From contig NZ_JAGDEL010000013.1 of the NCBI RefSeq assembly GCF_017497975.1, positions 96,368 through 160,367 on the forward strand: a DNA stretch of 64,000 nt, given 5' to 3'. The notes below the pieces were generated by a model. It ran no database searches and was not told where the DNA came from. It saw only the letters and a program-made list of their open reading frames with translations. Positions 54,487 through 63,977 of this stretch are shown in pieces. Origin of the DNA: Metabacillus bambusae. GTDB taxonomy: Bacteria > Bacillota > Bacilli > Bacillales > Bacillaceae. Both the position numbers and the translations under genes were made by a program. How positions within the stretch are numbered: position 1 is the stretch's first letter; each line of letters begins with the position of its first letter.

Positions 54487-55269
54487 TCATTCGTTTACTT
54501 GTTTCTTATTTTGTTCCACGACATCCTCAAACCATTTTATTTTATCGCGCATTTCAACTACTTGTCCTACTAAAACAATAGCAGGATGAGTAATATTATT
54601 TTTCTCTACATCCTCTACAATCGTTTCCAGGTTACCAGTAATGGTTACTTGTGAAGCAGTTGTCCCCCATTGAATAACTGAAACAGGTGTTTTACGGTTT
54701 TTACCATGTTCGATTAACTTTTGACAAATATATGGAAGGTTTTTAATTCCCATATAAAATGCAATTGTGTCAATCCCCTGTGCTAAAGCCCCCCAATTAA
54801 TACTATCTGTTTGCTTGTCTGCTCTGCCATGCCCTGTCACAATCGCAAAAGAAGAAGCATAATCACGATGTGTTACTGGTATGCCAGCGTAAGCAGGAGC
54901 TGCAATCCCAGATGTAATCCCTGGAATAACTTCATAAGGAATCCCTTGATTTTTTAAAACCTCAGCTTCCTCAGCTCCACGCCCAAATACAAAAGGATCC
55001 CCACCTTTTAAACGAACAACTACTTTATCCTCCAAAGCCTTTTCTACTATTGTCTCATGTATTTGCTCTTGAATAAGCTCATGTTTTCCTGGTAGCTTGC
55101 CACAATAAATAAGCTCAGCATCCTTTTTGGCATGTTCTAATAACTCTTTACTAATCAGGCGGTCATATACGATAACATCGGCCTTTTGAATGCACTCTAA
55201 ACCATAAACTGTAATAAGTTTGGGATCACCAGGACCCGCTCCCACTAAATATACTTTACCTTTACTCAT
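54487..55269 (-). CDS. cobA: Uroporphyrinogen-III C-methyltransferase
   Basis: The 260-residue SUMT has the family motifs VYLVGAGPGDPKLITVYG, VRLKGGDPFVFGRGAEE and GITSGIAAPAYAGIPVTHR. It methylates uroporphyrinogen III twice, using S-adenosylmethionine, to give precorrin-2 for siroheme or cobalamin. No CysG-like partner or nitrite/sulfite reductase gene lies nearby, so its pathway partner is elsewhere. The start ATG follows GAAGG. Confidence 0.93.
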   Translation of the reverse strand: MSKGKVYLVGAGPGDPKLITVYGLECIQKADVIVYDRLISKELLEHAKKDAELIYCGKLPGKHELIQEQIHETIVEKALEDKVVVRLKGGDPFVFGRGAEEAEVLKNQGIPYEVIPGITSGIAAPAYAGIPVTHRDYASSFAIVTGHGRADKQTDSINWGALAQGIDTIAFYMGIKNLPYICQKLIEHGKNRKTPVSVIQWGTTASQVTITGNLETIVEDVEKNNITHPAIVLVGQVVEMRDKIKWFEDVVEQNKKQVNE

Positions 55270-55488
55270 CTTTTAACCTTCTTCCAATACCTTTTGTTTT
55301 TCTTTAGTTTTATTATAGTCTTTTTCTTTTAGTAATTGGAGGATTTTCATATTGTTTATAATTGGATGTAAGGAGTGTACTTGAAGAATATTTTGAGATT
55401 TGGCTAGTAGATAGTTAAGTAAATACGTTTTATTCCTATCCAGATAGGGCATATTACAACCAAACTGCATTAAGTTTGGAGGACACAA

Positions 55489-56382
55489 ATGAATATACTA
55501 CCAGATTACATAAAAAGCTCTTGTTTTAGTGAATACGATATATTAAAAAAAGTCGTATTATGCCAACCTGATTTTATGACGATTAGAGAACCTATTAATG
55601 AAACGCAAAAACAATACCTGAAAGAAAACATTGATACAGATCTTGCAAAGAAACAACATAAGATATTTGTTGAAACGTTACAAAATAATGGAATTGAAGT
55701 CATGTTGCTTCCTCCTGTAGAAAAATTTCCTGAACAGGTATTTACTCGTGATATCGGTTTTACACTCGGCAATCAAGTGTTTGTTGCAGAAATGGCACAT
55801 GATGTTCGAAAAGGTGAAGAAAGACCATTTATCGATTGGCTAGAAAAAGAGAAAATAACCTATACAAATCTGATTGGAGATAAAATTGAAGGTGGAGATG
55901 TTTTAGTAGATCGCAACACGATATATGTTGGTGTTAGTAATCGTACAAATGAAAATGCCATCCAGCATTTACAAAGCTTATTACCGTCTTTTGACGTAAT
56001 TGCTGTTCCTTTTACTGATACCTATTTACATTTAGATTGTGTTTTTAATATTTTATCTCCAAATGATGCATTAATTTTTCCAGGAGAACTTCATGAGGAA
56101 AAAGAAAGACTAATCGCTTCCAGATACAATTTAATTGAAGTTTCTAAAGAAGAACAAGCAACCCTAGGTACAAACGTCCTTTCAATTGGTGAAAAACGGG
56201 TGATCAGTTTACCTATTAATAAACAGGTAAATAAAAAACTTAGAGACCGTGGTTACCATGTCATTGAAGTAGATATAACCGAAATCATTAAATCTGGTGG
56301 TGCTTTCCGCTGCTGTACACTTCCAATACTTAGAGGACAAGCTAATGAACAAAAGCGCAAGCGCCTTGAACAGCAAGCATAA
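55489..56382 (+). CDS. DDAH-family guanidino-modifying hydrolase
   Basis: The protein belongs to the dimethylarginine dimethylaminohydrolase / arginine deiminase fold. D88 (TRDIGFTLG), H181 (YLHLDC) and Cys275 or 276 (GGAFRCCTLP) correspond to the catalytic residues. It would hydrolyse a guanidino group, perhaps of methylarginine. Its last eleven or so codons and stop come from a copy of repeat B that begins at 56351, so the natural C-terminus has been replaced. GGAGG precedes the ATG. Confidence 0.85.
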   Translation: MNILPDYIKSSCFSEYDILKKVVLCQPDFMTIREPINETQKQYLKENIDTDLAKKQHKIFVETLQNNGIEVMLLPPVEKFPEQVFTRDIGFTLGNQVFVAEMAHDVRKGEERPFIDWLEKEKITYTNLIGDKIEGGDVLVDRNTIYVGVSNRTNENAIQHLQSLLPSFDVIAVPFTDTYLHLDCVFNILSPNDALIFPGELHEEKERLIASRYNLIEVSKEEQATLGTNVLSIGEKRVISLPINKQVNKKLRDRGYHVIEVDITEIIKSGGAFRCCTLPILRGQANEQKRKRLEQQA

Positions 56383-56474
56383 GACGCTTAAGAATAGAAG
56401 GTGTTCTTTACCTTCAATTCTTAAGTGGCTTATGACCTCGAGGTGCTAGGCGCTGGAGCTGGATGCCAAGCGCT
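56351..56474 (+). repeat. Hairpin repeat family B, full copy overlapping the DDAH gene end
   Basis: The left end AAAAGCGCAAGCGCC lies inside the reading frame and encodes KRKRLEQQA and the stop. The inner stem GAATAGAAGG/CCTTCAATTC and the right end GGCGCTGGAGCTGGATGCC match the copy at 30636. Confidence 0.85.
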
Positions 56475-56513
56475 TATCCACAGTACAAGAATTTTATAAT
56501 TTCTAGACAATAA

Positions 56514-56556
56514 GAAAAGCCAAAAAGCGATTAAAAAATCGTTTTTTGGCTTTTTC
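56514..56556. terminator. Bidirectional terminator between the DDAH gene and the ABC operon
   Basis: AAAAGCCAAAAAGCGATT and AATCGTTTTTTGGCTTTTT form the stem, with T-runs on both strands. Confidence 0.85.
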
Positions 56557-56576
56557 ACTTACGTTTATTTCCCACC

Positions 56577-57353
56577 CTATACTGAAAGTGTCTCCACATT
56601 TTTTAATATCGTCTGTTTAAACACATCTAATGCTTCATCTGTATCAATTGTATACCCACATTCCAGACCAACATACCCTTCATATCCTGTTTCTTTAATG
56701 GCATTTAAAATGTTGATATAGTTTAACTCACCTGTGCCTGGCTGCTTTCTACCTGGATTATCAGCGATATGGTAATGACTAATTCGATCAATATAGTTTG
56801 TTGCATTACGAATAACATTTCCTTCGGTAATTTGTTGATGATAAACGTCAAATACTAATTTTACATAAGGACTATTTACTTGATCAATGATAGATACTGC
56901 TTCATCTGAATATTGGAGAAAATGTCCATGATGATCAACCAATCCGTTTAATGGTTCAACCTCCAAGATGATTCCAGCTTCCTCACAAAGTGAAGCACAT
57001 TGCTTTAACGTTTCAACCATTGCTTGTTGCTGAAAATCACGAGACATACCATCGATTACATTTCCGGTTTGGGTAATAATTGATTTTGTGCCTAGAATTT
57101 TACATGCCTCAATTGTTTGCTTCAAACCATCAATATATTCTAAGCGTTTCGTCCCATCAACTAGATTAAAAAATTTCGTACACGTTGCAATAATCCCAAC
57201 ACCGATTCGATCCTGTTCCTTAGCTACCTGTTTGATATCTAAGTCCCACCAGCTATAATACTCTAGACCTTGAAAGCCATGCTCTTTTATTTTCTCAAGG
57301 TGGTAGACGACATCTTTTCCTTTATAAGCTCCAATGCAAAGTGAGTATTTCAT
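56577..57353 (-). CDS. Sugar phosphate isomerase/epimerase-like TIM-barrel protein
   Basis: The 258-residue protein is of the AP-endonuclease-2-like/hydroxypyruvate isomerase type. Metal-site residues fall in LEVEPLNG, VFDVYHQQ, HYHIADNPGRKQPGTGELN and GLECGY. It would isomerise or epimerise a sugar in the cytoplasm. It overlaps the upstream oxidoreductase gene by four bases (ATGA) and is the last gene of the ABC operon, so it probably works on the transported sugar. Confidence 0.85.
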   Translation of the reverse strand: MKYSLCIGAYKGKDVVYHLEKIKEHGFQGLEYYSWWDLDIKQVAKEQDRIGVGIIATCTKFFNLVDGTKRLEYIDGLKQTIEACKILGTKSIITQTGNVIDGMSRDFQQQAMVETLKQCASLCEEAGIILEVEPLNGLVDHHGHFLQYSDEAVSIIDQVNSPYVKLVFDVYHQQITEGNVIRNATNYIDRISHYHIADNPGRKQPGTGELNYINILNAIKETGYEGYVGLECGYTIDTDEALDVFKQTILKNVETLSV

Positions 57354-58333
57354 GTGCGGGACAGCTCCTTTAAATGTATTGGTTTTCCAATTTCTGCAGA
57401 TCTATTTGCTGCTAATGTTACATTATGAGTCTTTAGGGCATCTCGATAGTCAGATAAAATTTTTGAAGAATCTCCAGTTAAAATTGCGTTAACGAAAACT
57501 TCATCCTCTATTAAATATGGACTTTTTCTTTCCTTATACTCTGTTATCGATTCAGGTTTAATATCCTTTAAACCAGCACTACTAACTTCGAGTACTCCTT
57601 GATCTGTATATAAATCCAGACCCACTTTATGCCCAACCGGTGACATACAAGTGTTAGAGATCGTCGCGATACTGCCATTTTCTAATTTCATTGTGACAGT
57701 TCCAACATCGGCAACTGTTGTCCCTTCTACCTTTTCATGCATAACCCGCTGACTGTATGCAGCAAAAACTTCAATAATCTCCCCGCTAAGATACCGTAGT
57801 AAATCGACAATATGAGTTGTTTGTTCCACGAACTGACCACCTGATCCAGTTTGAACCCTCCACCATGGAACCATAGGCATACCACCCATCCAATATCCTA
57901 ACGACATCCCCAGCTTTCGTTCATTTAGTAAATCAAGAGCTCTTCTTGTTGCTTCCTGATATCGCCAATGATACCCAACAGAGGTAATGATCTTTTTTTG
58001 TTCTATTTTTTTTAGAATATCAGTTGGTGAATTATCAATTCCAAGTGGTTTTTCAACGAGAAATGGAATCCCTCTATCTATTACTGCGTTCTCCACCTCA
58101 CCATGTGCCATTGGTGGAACACATATGTATACTGCATCGAGTTTACGATCATCCAACATTTCATTCAAATTATTGTAAGCCTTTGCATTCTTCCATTCTC
58201 GAGCTTCCTTTTGGGCTCTTTCTAACTGAATATCAAAAAAAGCAGTTACCTCTGCATCTTGAATTTTCGCTAAATTATTTAAATGTGCCTTTGCTATACC
58301 ACCAGTTCCAATAAAACCAATATTTAGAGCCAA
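57350..58333 (-). CDS. Gfo/Idh/MocA-family oxidoreductase
   Basis: The Rossmann start is IGFIGTGGIAKAHLNN and the catalytic signature VEKPLGID; FVEQTTHIVDLLRYLSG lies in the substrate region. It is an NAD(P)-dependent sugar dehydrogenase of 327 residues, starting at TTG behind GGAGGAG. Its position between transporter and isomerase genes suggests it oxidises the imported compound. Confidence 0.88.
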   Translation of the reverse strand: MALNIGFIGTGGIAKAHLNNLAKIQDAEVTAFFDIQLERAQKEAREWKNAKAYNNLNEMLDDRKLDAVYICVPPMAHGEVENAVIDRGIPFLVEKPLGIDNSPTDILKKIEQKKIITSVGYHWRYQEATRRALDLLNERKLGMSLGYWMGGMPMVPWWRVQTGSGGQFVEQTTHIVDLLRYLSGEIIEVFAAYSQRVMHEKVEGTTVADVGTVTMKLENGSIATISNTCMSPVGHKVGLDLYTDQGVLEVSSAGLKDIKPESITEYKERKSPYLIEDEVFVNAILTGDSSKILSDYRDALKTHNVTLAANRSAEIGKPIHLKELSRT

Positions 58334-58429
58334 ACGAATCTCCTCCTATTATATAATACAATTGATCAATTTAGTTTCTAAAAAAATTGTTTAGATCACC
58401 CCCTTTAGCTAAAAGAAAATAGGAAGCTC

Positions 58430-59263
58430 CTAATCCTTTATTGCACCGGCTGCAATCCCTGAAATAAACTGACGACTGACAAACATAAATAAAATAATTA
58501 ATGGAAGAGTGGCTAACAGTGTTCCAGCCATGACCATCCCGTAGTCAGTGTCGTAAATTCCATTTAATTGTGATAATGTCACTTGCAATGTATATTTTGC
58601 AGGATCATTTAAAATAACTAACGGCCATAAATAATCGTTCCAAATACTTATAAACGAGAAGATTCCTAAGAAAGCAAGTGCAGGTCTTAAAATCGGTAGG
58701 CCAATGTTCCAATAAAGTCTAAAATGATTGCACCCATCTAATCTGCCTGCATCCAGTAGACTATCATGTATCGCCTCTTCAGAATATTGCTTAATCCAAA
58801 AGATCCCAAAGGCATTTGCCAGACCAGGGATAATAAGTGCTTGAAAGGTATCAACCCAGCCAATCTTTGAAATCATAATGTATGAAGGAACAAACGAAAG
58901 CTGAGACGGAATCATCATTGTTATTAAAAGTGAAGTAAACAGAAGCTTTTTTCCTGGAAACTGAAATTTTGCAAATGTAAATCCTGCAAGTGAACAAAAG
59001 AATAAAATAGCAACGGCTGAAGTTGTTGAAACAAAGACTGTGTTTAAAAAAGCTTGGAAAAAGTCTACATTTTGTACTACATTATTTATATTTGTAAAAA
59101 GTTCTGAGCCAAAAATTAATTTAGGTGGAAATCTTAAAATATCACTTGTTTTATTAGTCGACATTACGGCCAACCAGTAAAACGGAAAGATCGAAATAAA
59201 AACTCCTATTAATAATAGAAAATGTAAAACGAACTTTTTAAATCCTGCATAATTTCCATCCAT
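58430..59263 (-). CDS. ABC sugar transporter permease (MalG-type)
   Basis: Six membrane helices and the EAA-type loop EEAIHDSLLDAGRLDGCNHFRLYWNIGLPILRP identify a CUT1-family inner-membrane permease of 277 residues. It pairs with the permease at 59283. No ATPase gene is in the window, as often in Bacillaceae, where a shared MsmX-like ATPase serves several CUT1 systems. Confidence 0.92.
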   Translation of the reverse strand: MDGNYAGFKKFVLHFLLLIGVFISIFPFYWLAVMSTNKTSDILRFPPKLIFGSELFTNINNVVQNVDFFQAFLNTVFVSTTSAVAILFFCSLAGFTFAKFQFPGKKLLFTSLLITMMIPSQLSFVPSYIMISKIGWVDTFQALIIPGLANAFGIFWIKQYSEEAIHDSLLDAGRLDGCNHFRLYWNIGLPILRPALAFLGIFSFISIWNDYLWPLVILNDPAKYTLQVTLSQLNGIYDTDYGMVMAGTLLATLPLIILFMFVSRQFISGIAAGAIKD

Positions 59264-59282
59264 TCTTAATCCCTCCTAATCT

Positions 59283-60233
59283 TTACTTCGCTCCAGTTTT
59301 TTGCACGATTTTCCAATTCAGTAATGAGAACAGAGCAATAATGACAAATAGTGCCCATGATACGACAGATGCATAGCCATATTGACTTTCACCAAATGCC
59401 TGCTTATACATATATAATGTAATCGTCAAACCGGACCCACCTACACCTCCAGAGTTACCAAGTAAAACTTGAGGCTCAGTAAATAACTGCATGGATCCAA
59501 TCGTTGTCATTAATACTGTAAAGAGAATAATAGGTCTTAAGAGTGGAATTGTAATGTGGAAAAACATCTGAACGAGGTTTGCCCCATCCATTTTCGCTGC
59601 CTCATATAACGTATTTGGAATACCTTGTAATCCAGCTAAATAAATGATTGCATTATACCCAGTCCATCGCCAGACGACCATCGATGCAATCACAACCTTA
59701 ATCAAAAACTCTGATTTTAGCCATTCCACAGGGTCAAGACCAATTGTCGTTAATACATAGTTTAGAAGTCCATAGCTATCTCCAAAGATTGACTTAAAAA
59801 TAATCGTAACGGCTACAATTGATGTGACATTCGTGACAAAAAATGCTGTACGATAAAACCCTTTGAATTTTAAAAATGGAGTATTAAGTAGGAAGGCAAT
59901 AACTAATGCACCGAATAACATTGGAATCGCCGAAAGAAACCAAATGGCAAAGGTATTTCCTACTGATTGCCAAAAAACAGTATCCGTTAGTAAATATGTA
60001 AACTGCTTAAGTCCAACAAACTCCATTGCACCGAGCCCACCCCATTTGTGAAAGGACAAATACAATGAAAAGACAATCGGAAACAAACCAAAGATTAAAA
60101 ATAATAGATAGAATGGCGAAATAAAAAGATAAAGAGTTCGATTTTTATAGATTTCGTGTAATAAGCTTCCTCTACTAGCTGGTGTTATTTGTTGAACACT
60201 TGTTACCTTTTTTGTATTTGCTACATTATTCAT
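59283..60233 (-). CDS. ABC sugar transporter permease (MalF-type)
   Basis: Six membrane helices and the EAA loop LYEAAKMDGANLVQMFFHITIPLLRP mark the other CUT1 permease. I start it at ATG 60233 with GAGGAGGG upstream; the ATG at 60248 is too far from it. It follows the solute-binding protein gene with a hairpin in between. Confidence 0.92.
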   Translation of the reverse strand: MNNVANTKKVTSVQQITPASRGSLLHEIYKNRTLYLFISPFYLLFLIFGLFPIVFSLYLSFHKWGGLGAMEFVGLKQFTYLLTDTVFWQSVGNTFAIWFLSAIPMLFGALVIAFLLNTPFLKFKGFYRTAFFVTNVTSIVAVTIIFKSIFGDSYGLLNYVLTTIGLDPVEWLKSEFLIKVVIASMVVWRWTGYNAIIYLAGLQGIPNTLYEAAKMDGANLVQMFFHITIPLLRPIILFTVLMTTIGSMQLFTEPQVLLGNSGGVGGSGLTITLYMYKQAFGESQYGYASVVSWALFVIIALFSLLNWKIVQKTGAK

Positions 60234-60266
60234 GCAATCCCTCCTCAATCTACAAACTGGAAAGGA

Positions 60267-60312
60267 AAAGTACTAGGTTATTAGCCAAGTAGTTCGGAGC
60301 ACCTAGTACTTT
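60267..60312 (-). terminator. Intercistronic hairpin between the binding-protein and permease genes
   Basis: AAAGTACTAGGT and ACCTAGTACTTT form a perfect 12-bp stem with a 22-base loop. The T-run after it on the minus strand is short (TTTTCC), so partial termination or 3' protection of the upstream message is more likely than a full stop. Confidence 0.7.
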
Positions 60313-60329
60313 CCTATTTTTTGTTTTAG

Positions 60330-61592
60330 TTAGCGTGAAAGTTCTTTTTCAACTTGTTCTAGAACCTCATCCCAAGCCTTATCTGGATCAAGGTCTTGGT
60401 TAGCTACATTAGTTAATTGATCAAGAAACATTGTATTAACTGTACTGTAACTAGCACCAAAATAACGTGGCTTTACATTTTCGGCAGATTGACTAAAGAT
60501 TTCTGTTGTATTTTGATTTCCAAAGAAAGCTTCTTCACTACTCATTTTTGGATCATTGTAAACACCAGGAGTCGATGGGAATAAATCCATTGTCGTATAC
60601 GCCTGTAATTGATTTTCAGGGCTCATCAACCACTTAATTACTTCATATGCTTCTTCAGGATGCTTAGACGATTTGGTAATCCCGATAAATGATCCTCCAT
60701 TATTTCCATCTCCACCTGGCGCTCGTGCAACACGCCATTTACCTGCCGTATCAGGTGCAGCATCCTCTAAAATCTTCTTCGTCCATACAGCACCGATAAA
60801 TGAAGCAATTTCTCCATTATTCATTCCTGCATTCCATTCTGTACCGTCTACTAAATTTGCACTTAGGCCCTTTTCATGGACAGCTACTGCCAAATCCCAG
60901 GCTTTTTTGACATTACCGCCATCACCTATAAAATTATCTTCTTCATCAAAGTAAACACTGTCACTTTGACTTATATATTGAGTAAAGACCCGATTAATGC
61001 TATCAAACATCTTTACTCCTGTTGCAGCTTCTACTTTTTCACCAGCCTCTATATAATCTTCCCAAGTAGAAAGCTCGGCAGAAACTTCAGCTGGATCTGT
61101 AGGCAATCCTGCTTTCTTGAAAATATCTTCTCTATAAAATAATGCCGTTGGACCAGTATCTATTGGCAAGGCGATTAATGTTTTATTGTCTGGGGTCAAT
61201 GTATAATTCCATTTCCACTCTAAATATTGGTCCTTTAATTCATCTGCACCATAGTCTAGCAAATTGACAAATTGGTCAGTATATGGAAGGAATTCATTAG
61301 CCCAATCGTTCATGGCAACAATATCTGGTGCTCCTGATCCTGCTGCTAATGTTGTCTGTAGCTTTGTTTTATATTCTGCCCCATCAATTTTTTGAGGTTT
61401 AAGGTTTACGTTTGGAAATTGCTCCTTTACTTTTGCCAATAAATCATCATCAAGTGAACGATTCCAATACCAGAGGGTAAGCGTTACCTTTCCATCACTA
61501 TCCTCTTCAGCTGTGTTAGATTGTGAGGAACTACACCCAACCATTGCAAAAACAAGTAATAACACTAAAAGAAAGCTTAATTTTTTTCTCAT
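60330..61592 (-). CDS. ABC sugar-binding lipoprotein
   Basis: This 420-residue extracellular solute-binding protein has a signal peptide with lipobox MVGC (C20), then the family start VTLTLWYWNRS. TAALFYREDIFKKAGLP-type and HPEEAYEVIKWLMSPENQ segments mark the CUT1 binding-protein fold. It captures the sugar outside the membrane for the two permeases downstream. It is the first gene of the operon and is divergent from the AraC regulator. Confidence 0.92.
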   Translation of the reverse strand: MRKKLSFLLVLLLVFAMVGCSSSQSNTAEEDSDGKVTLTLWYWNRSLDDDLLAKVKEQFPNVNLKPQKIDGAEYKTKLQTTLAAGSGAPDIVAMNDWANEFLPYTDQFVNLLDYGADELKDQYLEWKWNYTLTPDNKTLIALPIDTGPTALFYREDIFKKAGLPTDPAEVSAELSTWEDYIEAGEKVEAATGVKMFDSINRVFTQYISQSDSVYFDEEDNFIGDGGNVKKAWDLAVAVHEKGLSANLVDGTEWNAGMNNGEIASFIGAVWTKKILEDAAPDTAGKWRVARAPGGDGNNGGSFIGITKSSKHPEEAYEVIKWLMSPENQLQAYTTMDLFPSTPGVYNDPKMSSEEAFFGNQNTTEIFSQSAENVKPRYFGASYSTVNTMFLDQLTNVANQDLDPDKAWDEVLEQVEKELSR

Positions 61593-61689
61593 CAGTTAAA
61601 AAACACCCCTTTTAAATGTAATCAACACCTGCTAATTGGACATCTAGCTTTCCTACTCACCCCCTTGATAGAAAAAGTAATAGAGTTAT

Positions 61690-61704
61690 ATGTATCCGCT
61701 TTCA
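61690..61704. promoter_or_regulatory. cre-like site upstream of the ABC operon
   Basis: ATGTATCCGCTTTCA matches the CcpA consensus WTGNAANCGNWNNCW with one mismatch. It lies about 100 bases upstream of the binding-protein start, in the divergent promoter region with the AraC gene. Confidence 0.5.
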
Positions 61705-61857
61705 TAAAAACTATCACTAATCTTACGTCAAGAGTAACCTACATCAATACATAATTTGTAAGATTATTAGTTTTATAATAGTATTTATGTTGTCTACACA
61801 TCAAGGGCATAATTGAACATAAGATTGGACAATTTGAACATGAAAGGAAGATGTCTC

Positions 61858-62709
61858 ATGAAAGAATTACCAATCCGTTTTATTACCTCACCGTTTAATC
61901 AGGAGCTAATCCCCTTACAAATGTACACTGTAGGCTCCAATCATCAGACAGCGATCCACAGACCTAAGGGCTTTTCTGCCACTCAAGTATTCATAACTCT
62001 TAGTGGTAGTGGAAGAATTCGTGTTAACGGAGAACGTGACCTTGTGGTAAAGGAGCAACAGGCATTCATCATCTATGAAGGGGTCCCACACGAGTATTTT
62101 CCAATAACAGATGATCCATGGCTGGTCGGTTTTATATCGCTTCGAGGTGCTTCTGTAGCAACTATGCTTGCTAATATGGAATTTCATAATGGTGAGCTAT
62201 TACATATTCATAATTTTGAGAAACTGTGGAATTTGGCTGAACAAATCTGGCAAATAGCTGAAAACAATGGAACCGAGGAATTATGGCAAATTTCTGTGTT
62301 ACTCTATACCTTTCTATTAGAATTAAGAAAGCAGACAACAAATTTTTCCTATCAACCTCAAAAAGTAAATAACTCTAATTCTTGTGAAGCCATTTTAGAA
62401 CATGTTACTACCATTCTAAAGGAGCATTATACACAACCTATTCTATTATCTGAGGTATCAAAGTCTTCAGGTTACTCTCATCAACATTTGAATCGATTAT
62501 TTCGTCAATGCTATGGTGTCACCCTAAACCAATACTTACAAAATCTTAGGATTTTACATGCAGTTGACCTAATTGAACGTAATAAGCATATTACACTCTG
62601 TGAGATTGCTGAAGAGCTCGGCATCGACACTAGATATTTTACGAGATTGTTTAAAAAGAATATGGGGATGTCGCCAGGGGAATATAAGCGGATCGCTCAT
62701 TATCATTAA
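61858..62709 (+). CDS. AraC-family regulator of the ABC operon
   Basis: An N-terminal cupin-like sugar-sensing domain (FSATQVFITLSGSGRIRVNG) is followed by a double helix-turn-helix, ILLSEVSKSSGYSHQHLNRLFRQCYG and ITLCEIAEELGIDTRYFTRLFKKNMGMSPGEYKR. It probably activates the divergent transport operon. ATG 61858 follows AAAGGAAG seven bases upstream and is preferred to the start at 61813. Confidence 0.9.
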   Translation: MKELPIRFITSPFNQELIPLQMYTVGSNHQTAIHRPKGFSATQVFITLSGSGRIRVNGERDLVVKEQQAFIIYEGVPHEYFPITDDPWLVGFISLRGASVATMLANMEFHNGELLHIHNFEKLWNLAEQIWQIAENNGTEELWQISVLLYTFLLELRKQTTNFSYQPQKVNNSNSCEAILEHVTTILKEHYTQPILLSEVSKSSGYSHQHLNRLFRQCYGVTLNQYLQNLRILHAVDLIERNKHITLCEIAEELGIDTRYFTRLFKKNMGMSPGEYKRIAHYH

Positions 62710-62884
62710 AGCTATATCATGACTTGAAGTGATTCATATCGAAAGGAAACTTTGTTAATATTTTCATAGATAGTGCAAAAGTTTTCTACTTGCGTTATCT
62801 TTAATATATTGCTTACATTAATTACTTCTACAACTTCATCCAAAGAAAATCTATTAATAACTGTAAAAAGAGAGGTGCGTTTCA

Positions 62885-63736
62885 TTGGACATAAAAGAAG
62901 CATACAAAGTATTAGACGTTTCAGAAAATGCTACAGATAATGAAATTGAAAAACAATACATGATTTGGGTTAGACGAAATCATGCCTATCAGAATCAACC
63001 AGATACAGAGAAACCGTTTGATATTGAAGCTATTACGACAGCCTATAATATAATTAAACACCATAATGAATACGGTTCCAATCCGTCCCAAGAAATGAAT
63101 TCTTTTCGAGATAAAATTCAACATTTCTTCCATTATTACAAACTTCATATGGTAGGTTTTTTGATCCTTGTTGCTATTTTGGGTTCTTTAATCCAAAATG
63201 GCATTAATAATTATCAGGAGAAAAAAGAATTGGCAAGTCTTCCTCCAGAGGCCCTAAGTATTATGGTCTTTGGAGATTATTTTGATCCTAACAGTCAGTC
63301 AACTCCTCTATCAGATAATGTATTAGCAAAGTTTACTACCTGGGAGCGAGTAACTGTTAACATGAATTACGCACCTACTGAAATTAATGATTCCATTGAT
63401 GCTAATCTTCAACAAAAAAGTGTTGTAACACTTGTTAGTGATAAATCAGATCTTTATCTTATGGATGCTAAAAACTTTGAACAACTTAAGAATAATGGAA
63501 TGTTTCAACCTTTAGAGGAAATTGAGCCGACCCTTAAGGATAGTAAAGAAAGTGAACATATTATTTACTCTGCTACAACTGAAGATAAGACTGAGCATAT
63601 ATATGGGATTGTATTAAAGGATACATCTATCTTTAATGGGATGCCAGTAAATGATGCAAAAAAAATAGCGGCCATTCGAAAAGATGCCAAAAATAAAACG
63701 AATGCAATGAAATTGATTTTGGAGTTAGCAAACTGA
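62885..63736 (+). CDS. Membrane protein with an N-terminal degenerate J-domain
   Basis: The first 60 residues follow the J-domain pattern (YKVLDVSENATDNEIEKQY, then ITTAYNIIKHH), but the HPD tripeptide is HAY (33-35), so DnaK activation is not expected. A single membrane helix at about 87-105 is followed by an extracytoplasmic region of about 175 residues. It starts at TTG behind AGAGGTG. No neighbour suggests a role. It may be a structural scaffold or anchor rather than a chaperone partner. Confidence 0.8.
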   Translation: MDIKEAYKVLDVSENATDNEIEKQYMIWVRRNHAYQNQPDTEKPFDIEAITTAYNIIKHHNEYGSNPSQEMNSFRDKIQHFFHYYKLHMVGFLILVAILGSLIQNGINNYQEKKELASLPPEALSIMVFGDYFDPNSQSTPLSDNVLAKFTTWERVTVNMNYAPTEINDSIDANLQQKSVVTLVSDKSDLYLMDAKNFEQLKNNGMFQPLEEIEPTLKDSKESEHIIYSATTEDKTEHIYGIVLKDTSIFNGMPVNDAKKIAAIRKDAKNKTNAMKLILELAN

Positions 63737-63778
63737 TTTTTGTCTACTATTAAAAAAGACGGTTCATTCAAGATACAC

Positions 63779-63809
63779 AAAAATCCCTCTTGAAATATAG
63801 AGGGATTTA
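63779..63809 (+). terminator. Terminator after the J-domain-like gene
   Basis: AAATCCCTCT and AGAGGGATTT pair 40 bases after the stop; the T-tract is short. Confidence 0.75.
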
Positions 63810-63883
63810 TTATTGAATTTTACCTATCTTGAGGAGTTTCTACGCTAACCTCAAGAAAAAGAAAGGGCCCCATAATAATATGG

Positions 63884-63937
63884 TACCTATAGATAGGACA
63901 CTTATAAAAGAGTGTTTCATCTATAGGTATTTTTTTA
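63884..63937 (+). other. Large hairpin near the right edge, possible left end of an insertion sequence
   Basis: TACCTATAGAT and ATCTATAGGTA enclose an inner GACACT/AGTGTT stem, followed by a T-run. This structure just upstream of an ATG resembles the end hairpin of the decayed IS3 element at 2863. It could also simply be a terminator. Confidence 0.45.
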
Positions 63938-63977
63938 TATACTTTAATTTCAAGATAATGGGGATTAGGGGACAACA

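Noticed and set aside
55273..55488. 71-codon minus-strand frame upstream of the DDAH gene
   Set aside because: It fills exactly the divergent promoter region of cobA and the DDAH gene and shows no protein-like composition.
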